From an uncultured Pirellulaceae bacterium (GTDB lineage Bacteria > Planctomycetota > Planctomycetia > Pirellulales > Pirellulaceae), in assembly GCA_937981585.1 (NCBI GenBank), contig CALJOA010000060.1, positions 1 to 64,000 of the forward strand: 64,000 nucleotides of DNA, in the 5' to 3' direction. The position numbers and the translations under genes were made by a program. Below, piece by piece: positions 18,108 through 26,690 of this stretch. The notes beneath the pieces are model-generated. The model searched no databases, had not been told where the DNA came from, and saw nothing but the letters and a program-made list of their open reading frames with translations. Each line of letters opens with the position of its first letter. Position 1 is the first letter of the stretch.

Positions 18108-18546
18108 CGTAGAGCAGTTTTGAAAGCAGCCCGACCGATCCGGCCCATCCAGGCGGGTTTAAGAGAGCAACAGGTAATACCGACACAAACGGCCTGGCTT
18201 GCACGTCGTGGATTGGTAATCCAACTCAATCATCGGGGCCAGGCCTTTAAATTTGACTCGGTTTTGCCCCCCATCTACTATGAAATGTTGGCGGTTGGGG
18301 GGTTCTGCCAACTATCTGGGTAACCCCTAATTTCTGGCGCGCCTGTTGTACTGCTTCAATGCGGTAGCATCATGACGCTGTCAAATGACTCCGATAAAAC
18401 ATCAAAGCGCGTTTAACTCAGTTCCAATGGGATTTGCGCAGTATGTTTGAGTGCCTGAGATAACGTGATTGGCCAACCCAATCCATAAAATCAAAACTAA
18501 CGAAACATTTTTGCCGATCGGCTGGTCGGCGTTGTAGGAGATCCAA
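18108..18546. other. Intergenic region with nested inverted repeats
   Basis: A 439 bp gap. It contains GGCCTGGC (18191-18198) pairing with 18238-18245 around an inner GGATT-GGT-AATCC hairpin, and further on CCCCCC (18267-18272) facing GGGGGG (18297-18302), with GTTGGC (18288) and GCCAAC (18307) as an alternative pair. A good ribosome-binding site (TAGGAG) precedes the next start. No gene is seen. Confidence 0.55.
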
Positions 18547-20013
18547 ATGGCTGCCAGAGAAAATCAAGGGCTCTTGATTGCCGTCATTATTTTGGTGTTG
18601 CTAACTCTTGTTTTGGCACTTGCCGCGTTTCTTGGGATGTCCAATGCGAGCGAGAACGCAGACAGTAAAAAGCAGTTTGAAGCCGATCTCAATTACAACA
18701 AGAAGTTGGCTGCAGCCTATAACGAACAAGCCGAACTCCTCAAAGCTCTTGTTGCAGGCGGCGAATTTAGTAGCGCAGTCATCAGTGATGCCCCTGGTAT
18801 TCTGAATTCCTTGAGCGGTCTTTCGAGTGGGTTCGAAGGTAACCAGCAAGACACGCTTCGAAAAATCCACGAGCAGTCAAAAGCTATTCATGAAGCATAC
18901 GAAAAAGATGTAGCTGGCGCGGCCCCAGAGGGGGGCGAGGCATCTTACCGCCAACTGTACCGAGACCTGACAAGCTTGGTCGCCAAAAAGAACAGTGAAT
19001 ACAACATTCAGGTCAAGAACTCTCAACGAACCAATCTGGATGCCGAAACCAAAATCGCTGCGATGGAGAAAACGCTGGCCGCGATGCAGGATAGCAACAC
19101 CAAACTACAAGATGAGCTGGCCACCGAAAAGAAACGTGGTCTTGAAAAAGAAGCCGAACTCAAAGACGAACTCGCCAAAGCCGTAACCGGCAATGAAACT
19201 GTCAACAAAGAGTTTGCTGCCTTCCGTCAGGTCGCCGATGAAAACATGCAGACTGCCAGGAACACTCAGAATCAGCTGGACAAGGAAAACGCATCGCTCA
19301 AAGCCCGGATCAACGAATTGACGCGAGAAGACTTCGATCGTGCTGATGGGAAAATCGTCAATGTTTCGGCTGGCCTGAGAACGGTATACATCGACCTTGG
19401 AAGTGCCGACGGCTTGACCAACAACCAAACCTTTGCCATCTACGACAAAGAGATCACGAATTTCGAAAAAGGTCGCCACAAAGCGATGGTCGAAGTCACC
19501 AAAGTTTTCCCTTATCGGGCAGAAGCTCGAATCACCAACGAGGATCCGACTGCCCCGATTCTGTCGGGCGATCACATTTTGACAGCGACTTGGGATCCGG
19601 GTTACTCGGTTCCGATCGCGTTGTGTGGCGTGTTTGATCTCGATGGAGACATTTACGACGACACTGAAAAGCTAATCTCGATGATCAAGCGAAATGGCGG
19701 AAAAGTCGTGGCTTATCACGATCAAGACGGCGTCGTGACTGGCAAAATCGACTCTTCAATTCGCTACCTCGTCGTTGGCGACGCTCCAGTGTCCGGCGAA
19801 AATGGCCGCCGCCCTGAAGCCGCCAGATCAATCGTGATCGCAATGCAACAAATGCAAGAAGACGCCAAAGCCAACACCGTTGATTCGATTGACTTGCAAA
19901 AACTAATGAACCGAATGGGAGTTCGAGCCCGACCAAAAACGGTTCAGTTTGAAAAACGATTCGGTGGTTTCCGGGAGCGACGGCCATCAGACAAGGCGAC
20001 TGGCGAACGTTAA
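18547..20013 (+). CDS. Membrane-anchored coiled-coil protein of unknown function
   Basis: A 488-residue protein with one N-terminal membrane segment (LLIAVIILVLLTLVLALAAFL). Residues about 40-260 are Lys/Glu/Ala-rich and predicted coiled coil (KIAAMEKTLAAMQDSNTKLQDELATEKKR). A C-terminal globular part, about 265-430, opens with REDFDRADGKIVNVSAGLRTVYIDLGSADGLTNNQTFAIYD, which reads like a small beta-barrel domain. The start has TAGGAG eight bases upstream. A strong intrinsic terminator follows the stop, so this is a single-gene unit. A role in cell envelope organisation is only a guess. Confidence 0.75.
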   Translation: MAARENQGLLIAVIILVLLTLVLALAAFLGMSNASENADSKKQFEADLNYNKKLAAAYNEQAELLKALVAGGEFSSAVISDAPGILNSLSGLSSGFEGNQQDTLRKIHEQSKAIHEAYEKDVAGAAPEGGEASYRQLYRDLTSLVAKKNSEYNIQVKNSQRTNLDAETKIAAMEKTLAAMQDSNTKLQDELATEKKRGLEKEAELKDELAKAVTGNETVNKEFAAFRQVADENMQTARNTQNQLDKENASLKARINELTREDFDRADGKIVNVSAGLRTVYIDLGSADGLTNNQTFAIYDKEITNFEKGRHKAMVEVTKVFPYRAEARITNEDPTAPILSGDHILTATWDPGYSVPIALCGVFDLDGDIYDDTEKLISMIKRNGGKVVAYHDQDGVVTGKIDSSIRYLVVGDAPVSGENGRRPEAARSIVIAMQQMQEDAKANTVDSIDLQKLMNRMGVRARPKTVQFEKRFGGFRERRPSDKATGER

Positions 20014-20040
20014 ACCGATTGCTGAGCACTATAGAAAGCA

Positions 20041-20074
20041 AACGGCCGCAAACAAAGTTTGCGGCCGTTTTTTT
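20041..20074 (+). terminator. Rho-independent terminator
   Basis: A perfect 13 bp stem (AACGGCCGCAAAC at 20041-20053 with 20057-20069) closes a 3 nt loop and runs into seven T residues. It lies 27 bp after the stop of the coiled-coil protein gene and also faces the convergent LRR gene. Confidence 0.95.
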
Positions 20075-20111
20075 GGTGTCCAACTATATTTGTCCTGCAA
20101 GCGCGCCGTCG

Positions 20112-20816
20112 CTATTTGGAACCAGCTTTCTTCTTCTGTTCCGCCTTTTTCACCTCGGTCTTTTGGGGCTCGTCTTTTTTCATTTCCTTTTCAGGCTCTG
20201 GCTTTGGTTCGACCTTAACCGGTTCCAGCTTCAGCGCACCGACGACTTGGGCATCCGGCAAAAGTTTGCTCAGCTTTTCAATCCCTTCTTCCGTGATCGC
20301 CGATTTCCAGACGTAGAGCTTTTTGAGGCTCTTGATTTTCGCAAGCCGTTCGATTCCAGCGTCGCTAACCTTAGTTTGGTAAAGGTTGAGATATTCCAGC
20401 TCCTTGAGCGACTCAAGATGCTCAAGCCCAGCGTCCCCGATCTCAGTCCGCTCCAGATGAAGCTTCTTCAGCGGAAGCCCAGCCAAATGCTTCAGCCCTT
20501 CATTGGTTACTTTCGTTCCAGCAAGGTTGAGCCAAATCACGTTGCCAATGGAATCGATGTCTTTGAGCTGCTCGTCGTCAATCGGTTTACTCGACAAACT
20601 GAAACTGATCTCAAGCGACTCGTCTTGAGCCGAAATCTGGTGTACGCGACCACCAGCAGATTCAATTTTCTTGATCGCGCCAGCCTCGCGACGCGAGGAT
20701 TGGTCTTTGTCTTGCGGACAAACGGCAAACGACGACTCGGAAAAGATTAAAGAACCAGCAACTGCAATCGCCGCTGCGAACATTGCTGTCTTGGAAAAAT
20801 CAGTCTTGATGGACAT
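20112..20816 (-). CDS. Leucine-rich repeat secreted protein
   Basis: About 234 residues. Starting at MSIKTDFSKTAMFAAAIAVAGSLIFSESSFA gives a signal peptide; the ORF extends six codons upstream. Several ribonuclease-inhibitor-type LRRs follow in tandem, of about 24 residues, with the pattern LxxLxLxxTxIxDxGLxxL (for example LKKLHLERTEIGDAGLEHL and LEYLNLYQTKVSDAGIERL). The C-terminal 55 residues are Lys/Glu/Pro-rich. Proteins of this sort are abundant in planctomycetes and probably bind other proteins; the target is unknown. It converges on the terminator of the plus-strand gene. Confidence 0.85.
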   Translation of the reverse strand: MSIKTDFSKTAMFAAAIAVAGSLIFSESSFAVCPQDKDQSSRREAGAIKKIESAGGRVHQISAQDESLEISFSLSSKPIDDEQLKDIDSIGNVIWLNLAGTKVTNEGLKHLAGLPLKKLHLERTEIGDAGLEHLESLKELEYLNLYQTKVSDAGIERLAKIKSLKKLYVWKSAITEEGIEKLSKLLPDAQVVGALKLEPVKVEPKPEPEKEMKKDEPQKTEVKKAEQKKKAGSK

Positions 20817-20939
20817 GGTTGGCCCTGAAATCAAATTTGAACTGCTAATAAAATGCAGTCCGAAATATAACCGACGTACCGTTAAAATGGAAACAATTGC
20901 AAGCTCGAAGGACCCGCAGCGGGCCCTGGCCCACCAACC

Positions 20940-22379
20940 CTACTGCACAGCAACAGCATCGTCACCGAATGGATTTTCGTTACGCGGCATCCACTTACAC
21001 ATCCCGATGCCCAGAAAATAGAGTAGCGAAAGCGGCACGGCCAACAGCATCATACTGATCGGATCGGCCGGCGTCAGGAACATGGCGAGTACAAAAATGA
21101 TCATGATCGCAACTCGCCATTTCGCCAAATAGTCGGTGACTTCGAACAAGCCGATCCGATTCATGAATAACATGACCAGCGGCAGTTGAAACGCGATACC
21201 AAAACCCAGCGGAAGGAACATCACAAAACTCAACCAATCATTGATTCTCATTTCAGGTGCGATACCCATGCTTCGGTTAAACGAGAATAGGAATCCGAGA
21301 ACTGGTTGGAATACAAAGAAGAATGCCAACAGGACTCCCGCCATGAACAACGCGATGCTGATCGGCAGAAATACGTGAATGTGCTTTCGTTCGTGAGGGT
21401 AAAGCCCGGCTGCCACGAAAGACCAAAGCTGAAAAAACACCCAAGGTCCCGCAATCGTTAGCCCGGTAAATAAACCGGCCTTCAGCCAGACCCCGAACCC
21501 TTCGCCCACACCCAATGCCTGCGGTTTGAATTCAGTACTTTCCCAAATTTCAATCGTTTTCAAGTTCGCCATCATCGGAGCGATTTGATCCGGAAAGCTG
21601 GATGTGATGAGAGCCAGATTCAAACGCCGATTCAAATCCACATCAAACTTATCGACTAGTTTCTGCTTGATTCTGGCCAGCGGTTTGGGCTTTTCGGGAG
21701 ACAGCGTATCCCAAAACCCGGAGGCTCCCTCGGTCAGCTCAGCCTCAAACGCAGGCGATTTGAAAAGCGACTCGCAACGCGAAACTCGGTTGACCACATC
21801 GACGACTGATTGAATGTCGAGGGCTGTTGGTTTGGTTTTGACCTCTGCAATCCGCTTGATCGTTGCCTGATCGGTCGGAGAGACTAGAGCCCAAAGCGCC
21901 TTTCGCTTTGCCGTCGTGGCTTGGTCAGGCCCGGTTTGACTGGACAACGCTTGGCAAAACTCAGAGAGCTTTCCCGCTGGGATGTTGCTTTGCTTGAACG
22001 AATGAGGCTCAACCTTGATCTTCGTTCCCAGATCGGGAATCAGTTCACTGATCGCCTCAACCAACTCCTGAGGCGCAATTCTGACCTGCTTGGGGGCCAT
22101 TCGCTCATCGTCAATCCAGGAAAGGTACTCAGGCGGAACAAAGCCATACTCTCCGGCCAACCGCTCTTTGGCATCATGGGTTTCGTACTCCTCGATCGCA
22201 TTCTTGAGCGGCTGGACGAGGATCTGAACGACTTGATTGGCAAAAAGAAAACCAAAAACACAACCGATCGCCACACCATAGAGGGCTTTGACGAGGACCT
22301 TCCGAAGCTCCTCCAGATGATCACCGAACGACATACGGCTGGATTCGAATAGATCTTCGTTGGGTTGGCGAAAATTCAT
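20940..22379 (-). CDS. tatC: Sec-independent translocase TatC with large insertion
   Basis: Core subunit of the twin-arginine translocase, which recognises the RR signal peptide. MSFGDHLEELRKVLVKALYG is the conserved N terminus, with the Glu typical of TatC. TM1 is at about residues 20-45. The first external loop then holds about 190 extra residues (roughly 55-250) before the usual FGVWLKAGLFTGLTIAGPWVFFQLWSFVAAGLYPHERKH. The other membrane segments are normal. Length is about 479 residues against roughly 250 in the family. The insertion is soluble and lacks any motif I know. No tatA/tatB gene is in the window. The start at 22379 follows an ORF extension of ten codons. Confidence 0.93.
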   Translation of the reverse strand: MNFRQPNEDLFESSRMSFGDHLEELRKVLVKALYGVAIGCVFGFLFANQVVQILVQPLKNAIEEYETHDAKERLAGEYGFVPPEYLSWIDDERMAPKQVRIAPQELVEAISELIPDLGTKIKVEPHSFKQSNIPAGKLSEFCQALSSQTGPDQATTAKRKALWALVSPTDQATIKRIAEVKTKPTALDIQSVVDVVNRVSRCESLFKSPAFEAELTEGASGFWDTLSPEKPKPLARIKQKLVDKFDVDLNRRLNLALITSSFPDQIAPMMANLKTIEIWESTEFKPQALGVGEGFGVWLKAGLFTGLTIAGPWVFFQLWSFVAAGLYPHERKHIHVFLPISIALFMAGVLLAFFFVFQPVLGFLFSFNRSMGIAPEMRINDWLSFVMFLPLGFGIAFQLPLVMLFMNRIGLFEVTDYLAKWRVAIMIIFVLAMFLTPADPISMMLLAVPLSLLYFLGIGMCKWMPRNENPFGDDAVAVQ

Positions 22380-22582
22380 ATTCGAAATTGCTCGGGCCTG
22401 TGCTGGCAAATTGCTGAACGGATTAGGTTAGTAATATGTTGACCTAATCCCAACAATAATCAATGCCTGAATTCAACGACTCCGATCTGCCGATAAAGTA
22501 ACGGCTGATTGCTTGCGGACTCACTCAGCTCCCGCCGCAGTCGTCGATGAACATTTTGAAATGACCAACCGAGAAACTCGTC

Positions 22583-23581
22583 ATGTATCCACTTCGATTT
22601 GAGCCGCTTTTCCGTCGTTATATCTGGGGTGGCCGCCGCCTGGCCGAAGTACTCGACAAACCAATCGGGGACCAGACTGCCGCAGAAAGCTGGGAAGTCG
22701 TCGATCACCAAGACGATCAAAGCATCGTTCAATTCGGCGATTTGGCTGGCAAATCACTGCGTGAATTGATTGCCGAACATGGTAACGATTTACTGGGAAG
22801 CCAATTGATGGAAAAGATTTCGTCAAACGAGTTCCCTGAACATCTTCGCAATCGGTTTCCATTGCTGCTCAAGTTTCTCGACGCCAACAGAAACCTGTCA
22901 GTCCAAGTTCACCCCGATGACGAATTCGGGGCGACCCTCTCGCCGCCGGATCTCGGGAAAACGGAAGCTTGGTATGTGATGCACGCCGATCCTGGAGCCA
23001 GGATTTTCGCCGGCCTCAAGTCAAACGTCACCGCCGAAAGTTTCCGCGCCGCGATTGAGTCGGGCCAAACGGAGTCAATGCTGCACAGCTTTGAACCCAA
23101 ACAGGGCGATTGCGTTTTTATTCGAGCCGGAACTCAACACGCGATTGGCGCGGGTTTATTGATCGCCGAAATTCAGCAAGCCAGCAATACAACCTTTCGC
23201 GTTTACGACTGGGGGCGCGTCGGAGCAGATGGCCAACCACGAGATCTGCATATCGAACAAGCGATCAAAGCCACGGATTTTGATCGCGGACCGGTTGCGA
23301 TCGAAACGCCACAACCAACCGACGACCCTCAGTGGCATACCATTGTCCAATGTGAAAAGTTCGTGATGAACCGAGGCAAGCTTGACGCGCCCACCACCAT
23401 GGGTGGCGACGGAAGGTTTCGCATCGTGGCCGTGATCGGCGGAGAAATAAAGGTGGCCGGCGACCCAAGCCAATCCGCAATGAAGCTCAGTGACACGACG
23501 CTGCTGCCAGCTTGTCTTGGCCCGACAACGTTGACGCCGGGGCAGGGTGGTGCCGAGGTGCTGGAGATCTTTGTGCCCTAA
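22583..23581 (+). CDS. manA: Mannose-6-phosphate isomerase (class I)
   Basis: Zinc-dependent cupin enzyme that interconverts fructose-6-phosphate and mannose-6-phosphate, feeding GDP-mannose synthesis. Zinc ligands and surrounding motifs are visible in NLSVQVHPDDEF and AGTQHAIGAGLLIAEIQQASNTTFRVYDWGR. It is 332 residues, the short Bacillus-type length. The gene stands alone on the plus strand. A copy of palindromic repeat A lies about 20 bp after its stop. Confidence 0.93.
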   Translation: MYPLRFEPLFRRYIWGGRRLAEVLDKPIGDQTAAESWEVVDHQDDQSIVQFGDLAGKSLRELIAEHGNDLLGSQLMEKISSNEFPEHLRNRFPLLLKFLDANRNLSVQVHPDDEFGATLSPPDLGKTEAWYVMHADPGARIFAGLKSNVTAESFRAAIESGQTESMLHSFEPKQGDCVFIRAGTQHAIGAGLLIAEIQQASNTTFRVYDWGRVGADGQPRDLHIEQAIKATDFDRGPVAIETPQPTDDPQWHTIVQCEKFVMNRGKLDAPTTMGGDGRFRIVAVIGGEIKVAGDPSQSAMKLSDTTLLPACLGPTTLTPGQGGAEVLEIFVP

Positions 23582-23603
23582 CTACTCAAACGGGGCGTTC
23601 ATC

Positions 23604-23668
23604 GATAGTAGCGCCCCTGTCCCAGCAGTGTTTTGCAGCTTGTTCACGGCTGGGACAGCCGTGCTACT
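23604..23668. repeat. Palindromic repeat A, copy 2
   Basis: GATAGTAGCGCCCCTGTCCC opens the element and CGGCTGGGACAGCCGTGCTACT closes it. It aligns with the reverse complement of positions 47-107, including the loop TTGCAGCTTGTTCA. The left arm has diverged. It lies just downstream of manA. Confidence 0.75.
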
Positions 23669-23824
23669 CAACGAATCCAGTTAGAAAAACTATCACTTGG
23701 ATCTCGAGGTTTGAACAAGGTTAAGCAATATCAGCCCGAAGCGCGAGCAAGGGTTCCTCCGGTAAACGGTCCCTCGCTGGCGCTTCGAGGGTGTGATTTT
23801 TTCAAAACACTCCCTGACAACATC

Positions 23825-23884
23825 AGCCGTTTTGGCGATAGCCACGGTTAATGGCGGTTCAATCGGGGCTATCGCCAAACGGCT
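23825..23884. repeat. Palindromic repeat B, copy 1
   Basis: AGCCGTTTTGGCGATAGCC (23825-23843) pairs with GGCTATCGCCAAACGGCT (23867-23884) around a 23 nt loop. A closely related palindrome of about 61 bp occurs at 35914-35974. Confidence 0.75.
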
Positions 23885-24119
23885 AATACAATCACAACCT
23901 ATTCGGGCTGGTATTCGCACGTGAAAATCGAATCAACGTAAATTCTGTTAGCTCAGTTTGAGTAGCTAGTAGATGCGAGCGAGATGCTATCAATCCGATC
24001 GCGTAAGTTCGACATTGTCTGGATTGCCGCAGAGTCCTATGGTTCTCAACCATTTATTTGGTTGATCACTGATCATTGTGCACAATTCTGAATCGTTCCT
24101 GAATTGCTCAGGCGGAATC

Positions 24120-24404
24120 ATGATTAACAAAACTGACCTGCTTCTTTATCTTGCGTTCGGAATCTGCGCGTTCTCAATCGGCTGCAACCATCGTCCGAAT
24201 TTTGGCCCGCAGGGCACAATCGGAATGCAGCGCAATCGGGCCGTCGTCCATGACCCGTATCCAAGCAACGACTTGGGACCACCGATCGTTGGAGCCCGAC
24301 CGCTGGGTTACGAACGTGCTTCGGCAGAATCAATGTCGCTTCAGGGCAGTCCCTACGCCCCGAAATCTCGTGGCGGACCAGCCATCCGAACCAACGGATT
24401 CTAG
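24120..24404 (+). CDS. Small lipoprotein of unknown function
   Basis: A 94-residue protein starting at MINKTDLLLYLAFGICAFSIGC. The hydrophobic stretch followed by a lipobox (SIGC) indicates processing by signal peptidase II and lipid anchoring. The remaining 70 residues are Pro/Arg-rich and low in order, with no domain I recognise. The ORF extends 14 codons upstream, but that part is not hydrophobic and is unlikely to be used. Confidence 0.6.
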   Translation: MINKTDLLLYLAFGICAFSIGCNHRPNFGPQGTIGMQRNRAVVHDPYPSNDLGPPIVGARPLGYERASAESMSLQGSPYAPKSRGGPAIRTNGF

Positions 24405-24721
24405 AGGCGCCTTTTTTCAAGCCGCGCTGGACTGATTGCTGATTGTGAATTTTGTGCTGTGCCACCTGGTTGCAGCTTTCCCTTGGTGCGGCTTCTGCAA
24501 ATCGAGCATTTCCCCAGGAGTCGTCGGTTAGAAACCGCACTCGCGTGGGGACATTTTCTTTTCGCGAGTTGCCAATTCGCATCAGGATTTGCAGGTTTGG
24601 GGTTGGATTCGAATACGCGATTGCGGCACCGGCCTCAAAACGCTTGCTTACTCGAATGCTATGCTTACCCTAATAGATAAGGCATTGCTGCTCTTGCGAT
24701 GCGAAACTCTGGGAGACCACG
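24405..24721. other. Intergenic region
   Basis: A 317 bp gap with no gene or RNA that I can support. A GGCGCC followed by a T-run sits about 10 bp after the lipoprotein stop (24411-24420), which could be a weak terminator. A good ribosome-binding site (GGGAGA) stands at the end, ahead of 24722. Confidence 0.5.
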
Positions 24722-26662
24722 ATGCTGCAGCGACTGACTTTGCTTTGTTTCTTGACTTTGATTTTGCCCGTTTCCCTGGATCAACGAGCCCAAGCCCAGA
24801 ATGTCAGCGACGCGATGGGATTCAACTGGGATTTTGCTGCCAACGGCTCAGTCAACGATGGTTCCGATGATGCATTTGATGGCGGGATTGTATTGCACGT
24901 CAGTGGCACCGCCTTTAACGGTACTGGTCAAGGCGTCAACAAAGACGGTTTAATCGTATTCGGGCCAGAGACAATTGGAAACATGGTCGTGACCCGTCAC
25001 GTACTGATGATTGAAGACCCACCCGGATTGGTCTACGCCGATAGTTACCATAATCCCGGTAAGGCTTCAGTCACTGCAACGCCGATCATCTACAACGATT
25101 TCGGAGACGCAGCGGTACCGCAGGTGAAGTCCAACAGCGATGGCAAGATGTCAGCGATGCTTTACATGCATCAGCCCAATCGCCCATTGATTGCATTCCA
25201 TTTCGGTGAGCCGAGCACGGATTATTTACCAACATTGAGTGGCAGTAGTGACAACTATCAATTTTCTTTCCCGCCACTGGAACTAAAAGCCGGCGAAACA
25301 AAAACAATCGGATACTTCGTTGGACAACGCCGACCTGGAACTGGCGAAAAAACGTTTTCCAATGAGGAAGCATTTCGAAAAAGCATCTTGCAGATCAATG
25401 CTAAAAAGACGTTCGATTTTGTGAACCTCCCCGGGTTCGGCTTGTACGATTCCGGAAAATTGAAACTGATCGAGCGTTCGTCCAGCGACTTTATTGCCAC
25501 GCTTAAGAAAGACAAGGTTTACGGAACGCTCTTGACCAAAGAGTTTATGCTGGAAACGGCAATTGGAAAACGCAAATACAAAGCCGAAGAGATCGTCAAC
25601 GCCGTCCGCTTTGGCAGCGACAACTATTCAGTGGCCGCCGACGATGGCTCGATTCTCGATGGGAAACTCTCACCTGACAAAGTGAAATTCGAACTTTCTG
25701 ACGGCGGGCAAGGCGAAATTGAACTCAAGAACATTGAAGCTCTTGTTCCGCGCGAACCCAATATGGCGAAAGCGAAAAAACGCAAACCGGGTCAATGGTT
25801 TGAATTCAAAGCACCGGTGTTCGCGTTCGTCAGCCAGGATCGCCTCACTGGAACGCCCGTCAATGATTCACTCGAAGTCCACACATCGATTGGCGTTTTA
25901 GATGTCCCCTTGAAATTCATTCAGACCATCGAGATGGAACAGGGCCAAAACAAACAGCAGCCCAAGTTCACGATGACCGATGGCCAGTCATTCACTGGAT
26001 TTCTCTACGAAGACATCGAGGTCAAGATTTTTGACGGCTCGACAATGAAAGTCGCGCCAAAGAATCTCAGAACGGTTTTCCTTAGCGGGCAAGTTAAACC
26101 GGCTTCCAATAGCGCTCCAACAGACCATCCCTATTTGAGTCTTAGCGGTCAGGATTATCTCTTGGTCGAGTTCCTCAACGATCAAAAACCGCTTGAGTTT
26201 ACGTCGTTGTTTGGAACCCAGACGATCAATCTAGAACAGGTCCTGATGTTGGAGTCGTCTCCCGGACTGGCGGCAGGCATGCACGTTACGTTATGGGATG
26301 GCTCAAAGCTTCAGGGAAAGCTCTCCGGCGAGAGTTTGTTGGTAAAAGTGTTTGGCAAGGAAAGGGAGATCGCCGTTGAAATGATTCGAGAGTTTCACAA
26401 CCCTCTGGCGATTCCACCGGAGTCGATCCGCAAGGAGTACCTTCAGTTGATCAAGCTGCTTGGAAGTAAGAAGTACAGTGAGCGCGCACGAGCCCTCAAG
26501 ATCTTGGAGAAAGACAAAGAGAAACTGCGAGGATTATTCAAATTGCACCTGGATAAGGTCGGAGTGGAAGCCAAGTCGCGATTGTGGAGGCTGCTTCCAG
26601 AAAAAGACCGCCCCCAAGACGCCAAAAAATCAAACGTAAAGCAGAAGGGCGAAGAAGGTTAA
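24722..26662 (+). CDS. Secreted beta-repeat protein of unknown function
   Basis: A 646-residue protein with a signal peptide (MLQRLTLLCFLTLILPVSLDQRAQA). Residues 30-240 form a globular domain with no motif I recognise. From about 240 to 560 a recurrent beta pattern appears, each unit with a turn such as DGSxLxGKL (DDGSILDGKLSPD, DGQSFTGFLYED, DGSTMKVAPKNL, DGSKLQGKLSGE) and ending in a hydrophobic strand before the next unit. This suggests three or four related small barrels. The end is helical and Lys-rich. The start has GGGAGA eight bases ahead. It converges with the aminotransferase gene. Confidence 0.7.
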   Translation: MLQRLTLLCFLTLILPVSLDQRAQAQNVSDAMGFNWDFAANGSVNDGSDDAFDGGIVLHVSGTAFNGTGQGVNKDGLIVFGPETIGNMVVTRHVLMIEDPPGLVYADSYHNPGKASVTATPIIYNDFGDAAVPQVKSNSDGKMSAMLYMHQPNRPLIAFHFGEPSTDYLPTLSGSSDNYQFSFPPLELKAGETKTIGYFVGQRRPGTGEKTFSNEEAFRKSILQINAKKTFDFVNLPGFGLYDSGKLKLIERSSSDFIATLKKDKVYGTLLTKEFMLETAIGKRKYKAEEIVNAVRFGSDNYSVAADDGSILDGKLSPDKVKFELSDGGQGEIELKNIEALVPREPNMAKAKKRKPGQWFEFKAPVFAFVSQDRLTGTPVNDSLEVHTSIGVLDVPLKFIQTIEMEQGQNKQQPKFTMTDGQSFTGFLYEDIEVKIFDGSTMKVAPKNLRTVFLSGQVKPASNSAPTDHPYLSLSGQDYLLVEFLNDQKPLEFTSLFGTQTINLEQVLMLESSPGLAAGMHVTLWDGSKLQGKLSGESLLVKVFGKEREIAVEMIREFHNPLAIPPESIRKEYLQLIKLLGSKKYSERARALKILEKDKEKLRGLFKLHLDKVGVEAKSRLWRLLPEKDRPQDAKKSNVKQKGEEG

Positions 26663-26690
26663 GAAGCTGCTGAAGGCCAGCAAGGCGACG

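Larger units (their letters stand above)
23582..24119. other. Intergenic region with two palindromic repeats
   Basis: A 538 bp gap. It carries repeat A copy 2 and repeat B copy 1 (listed separately), and a motif AGTTTGAGTAGCTA near 23957 that also occurs near 118. The short ORFs here are shadows of those repeats. Confidence 0.65.

Noticed and set aside
20019-20750. 243-residue plus-strand ORF over the LRR gene
   Set aside because: It is antisense to a protein with clear LRR motifs and a signal peptide and has no features of its own.
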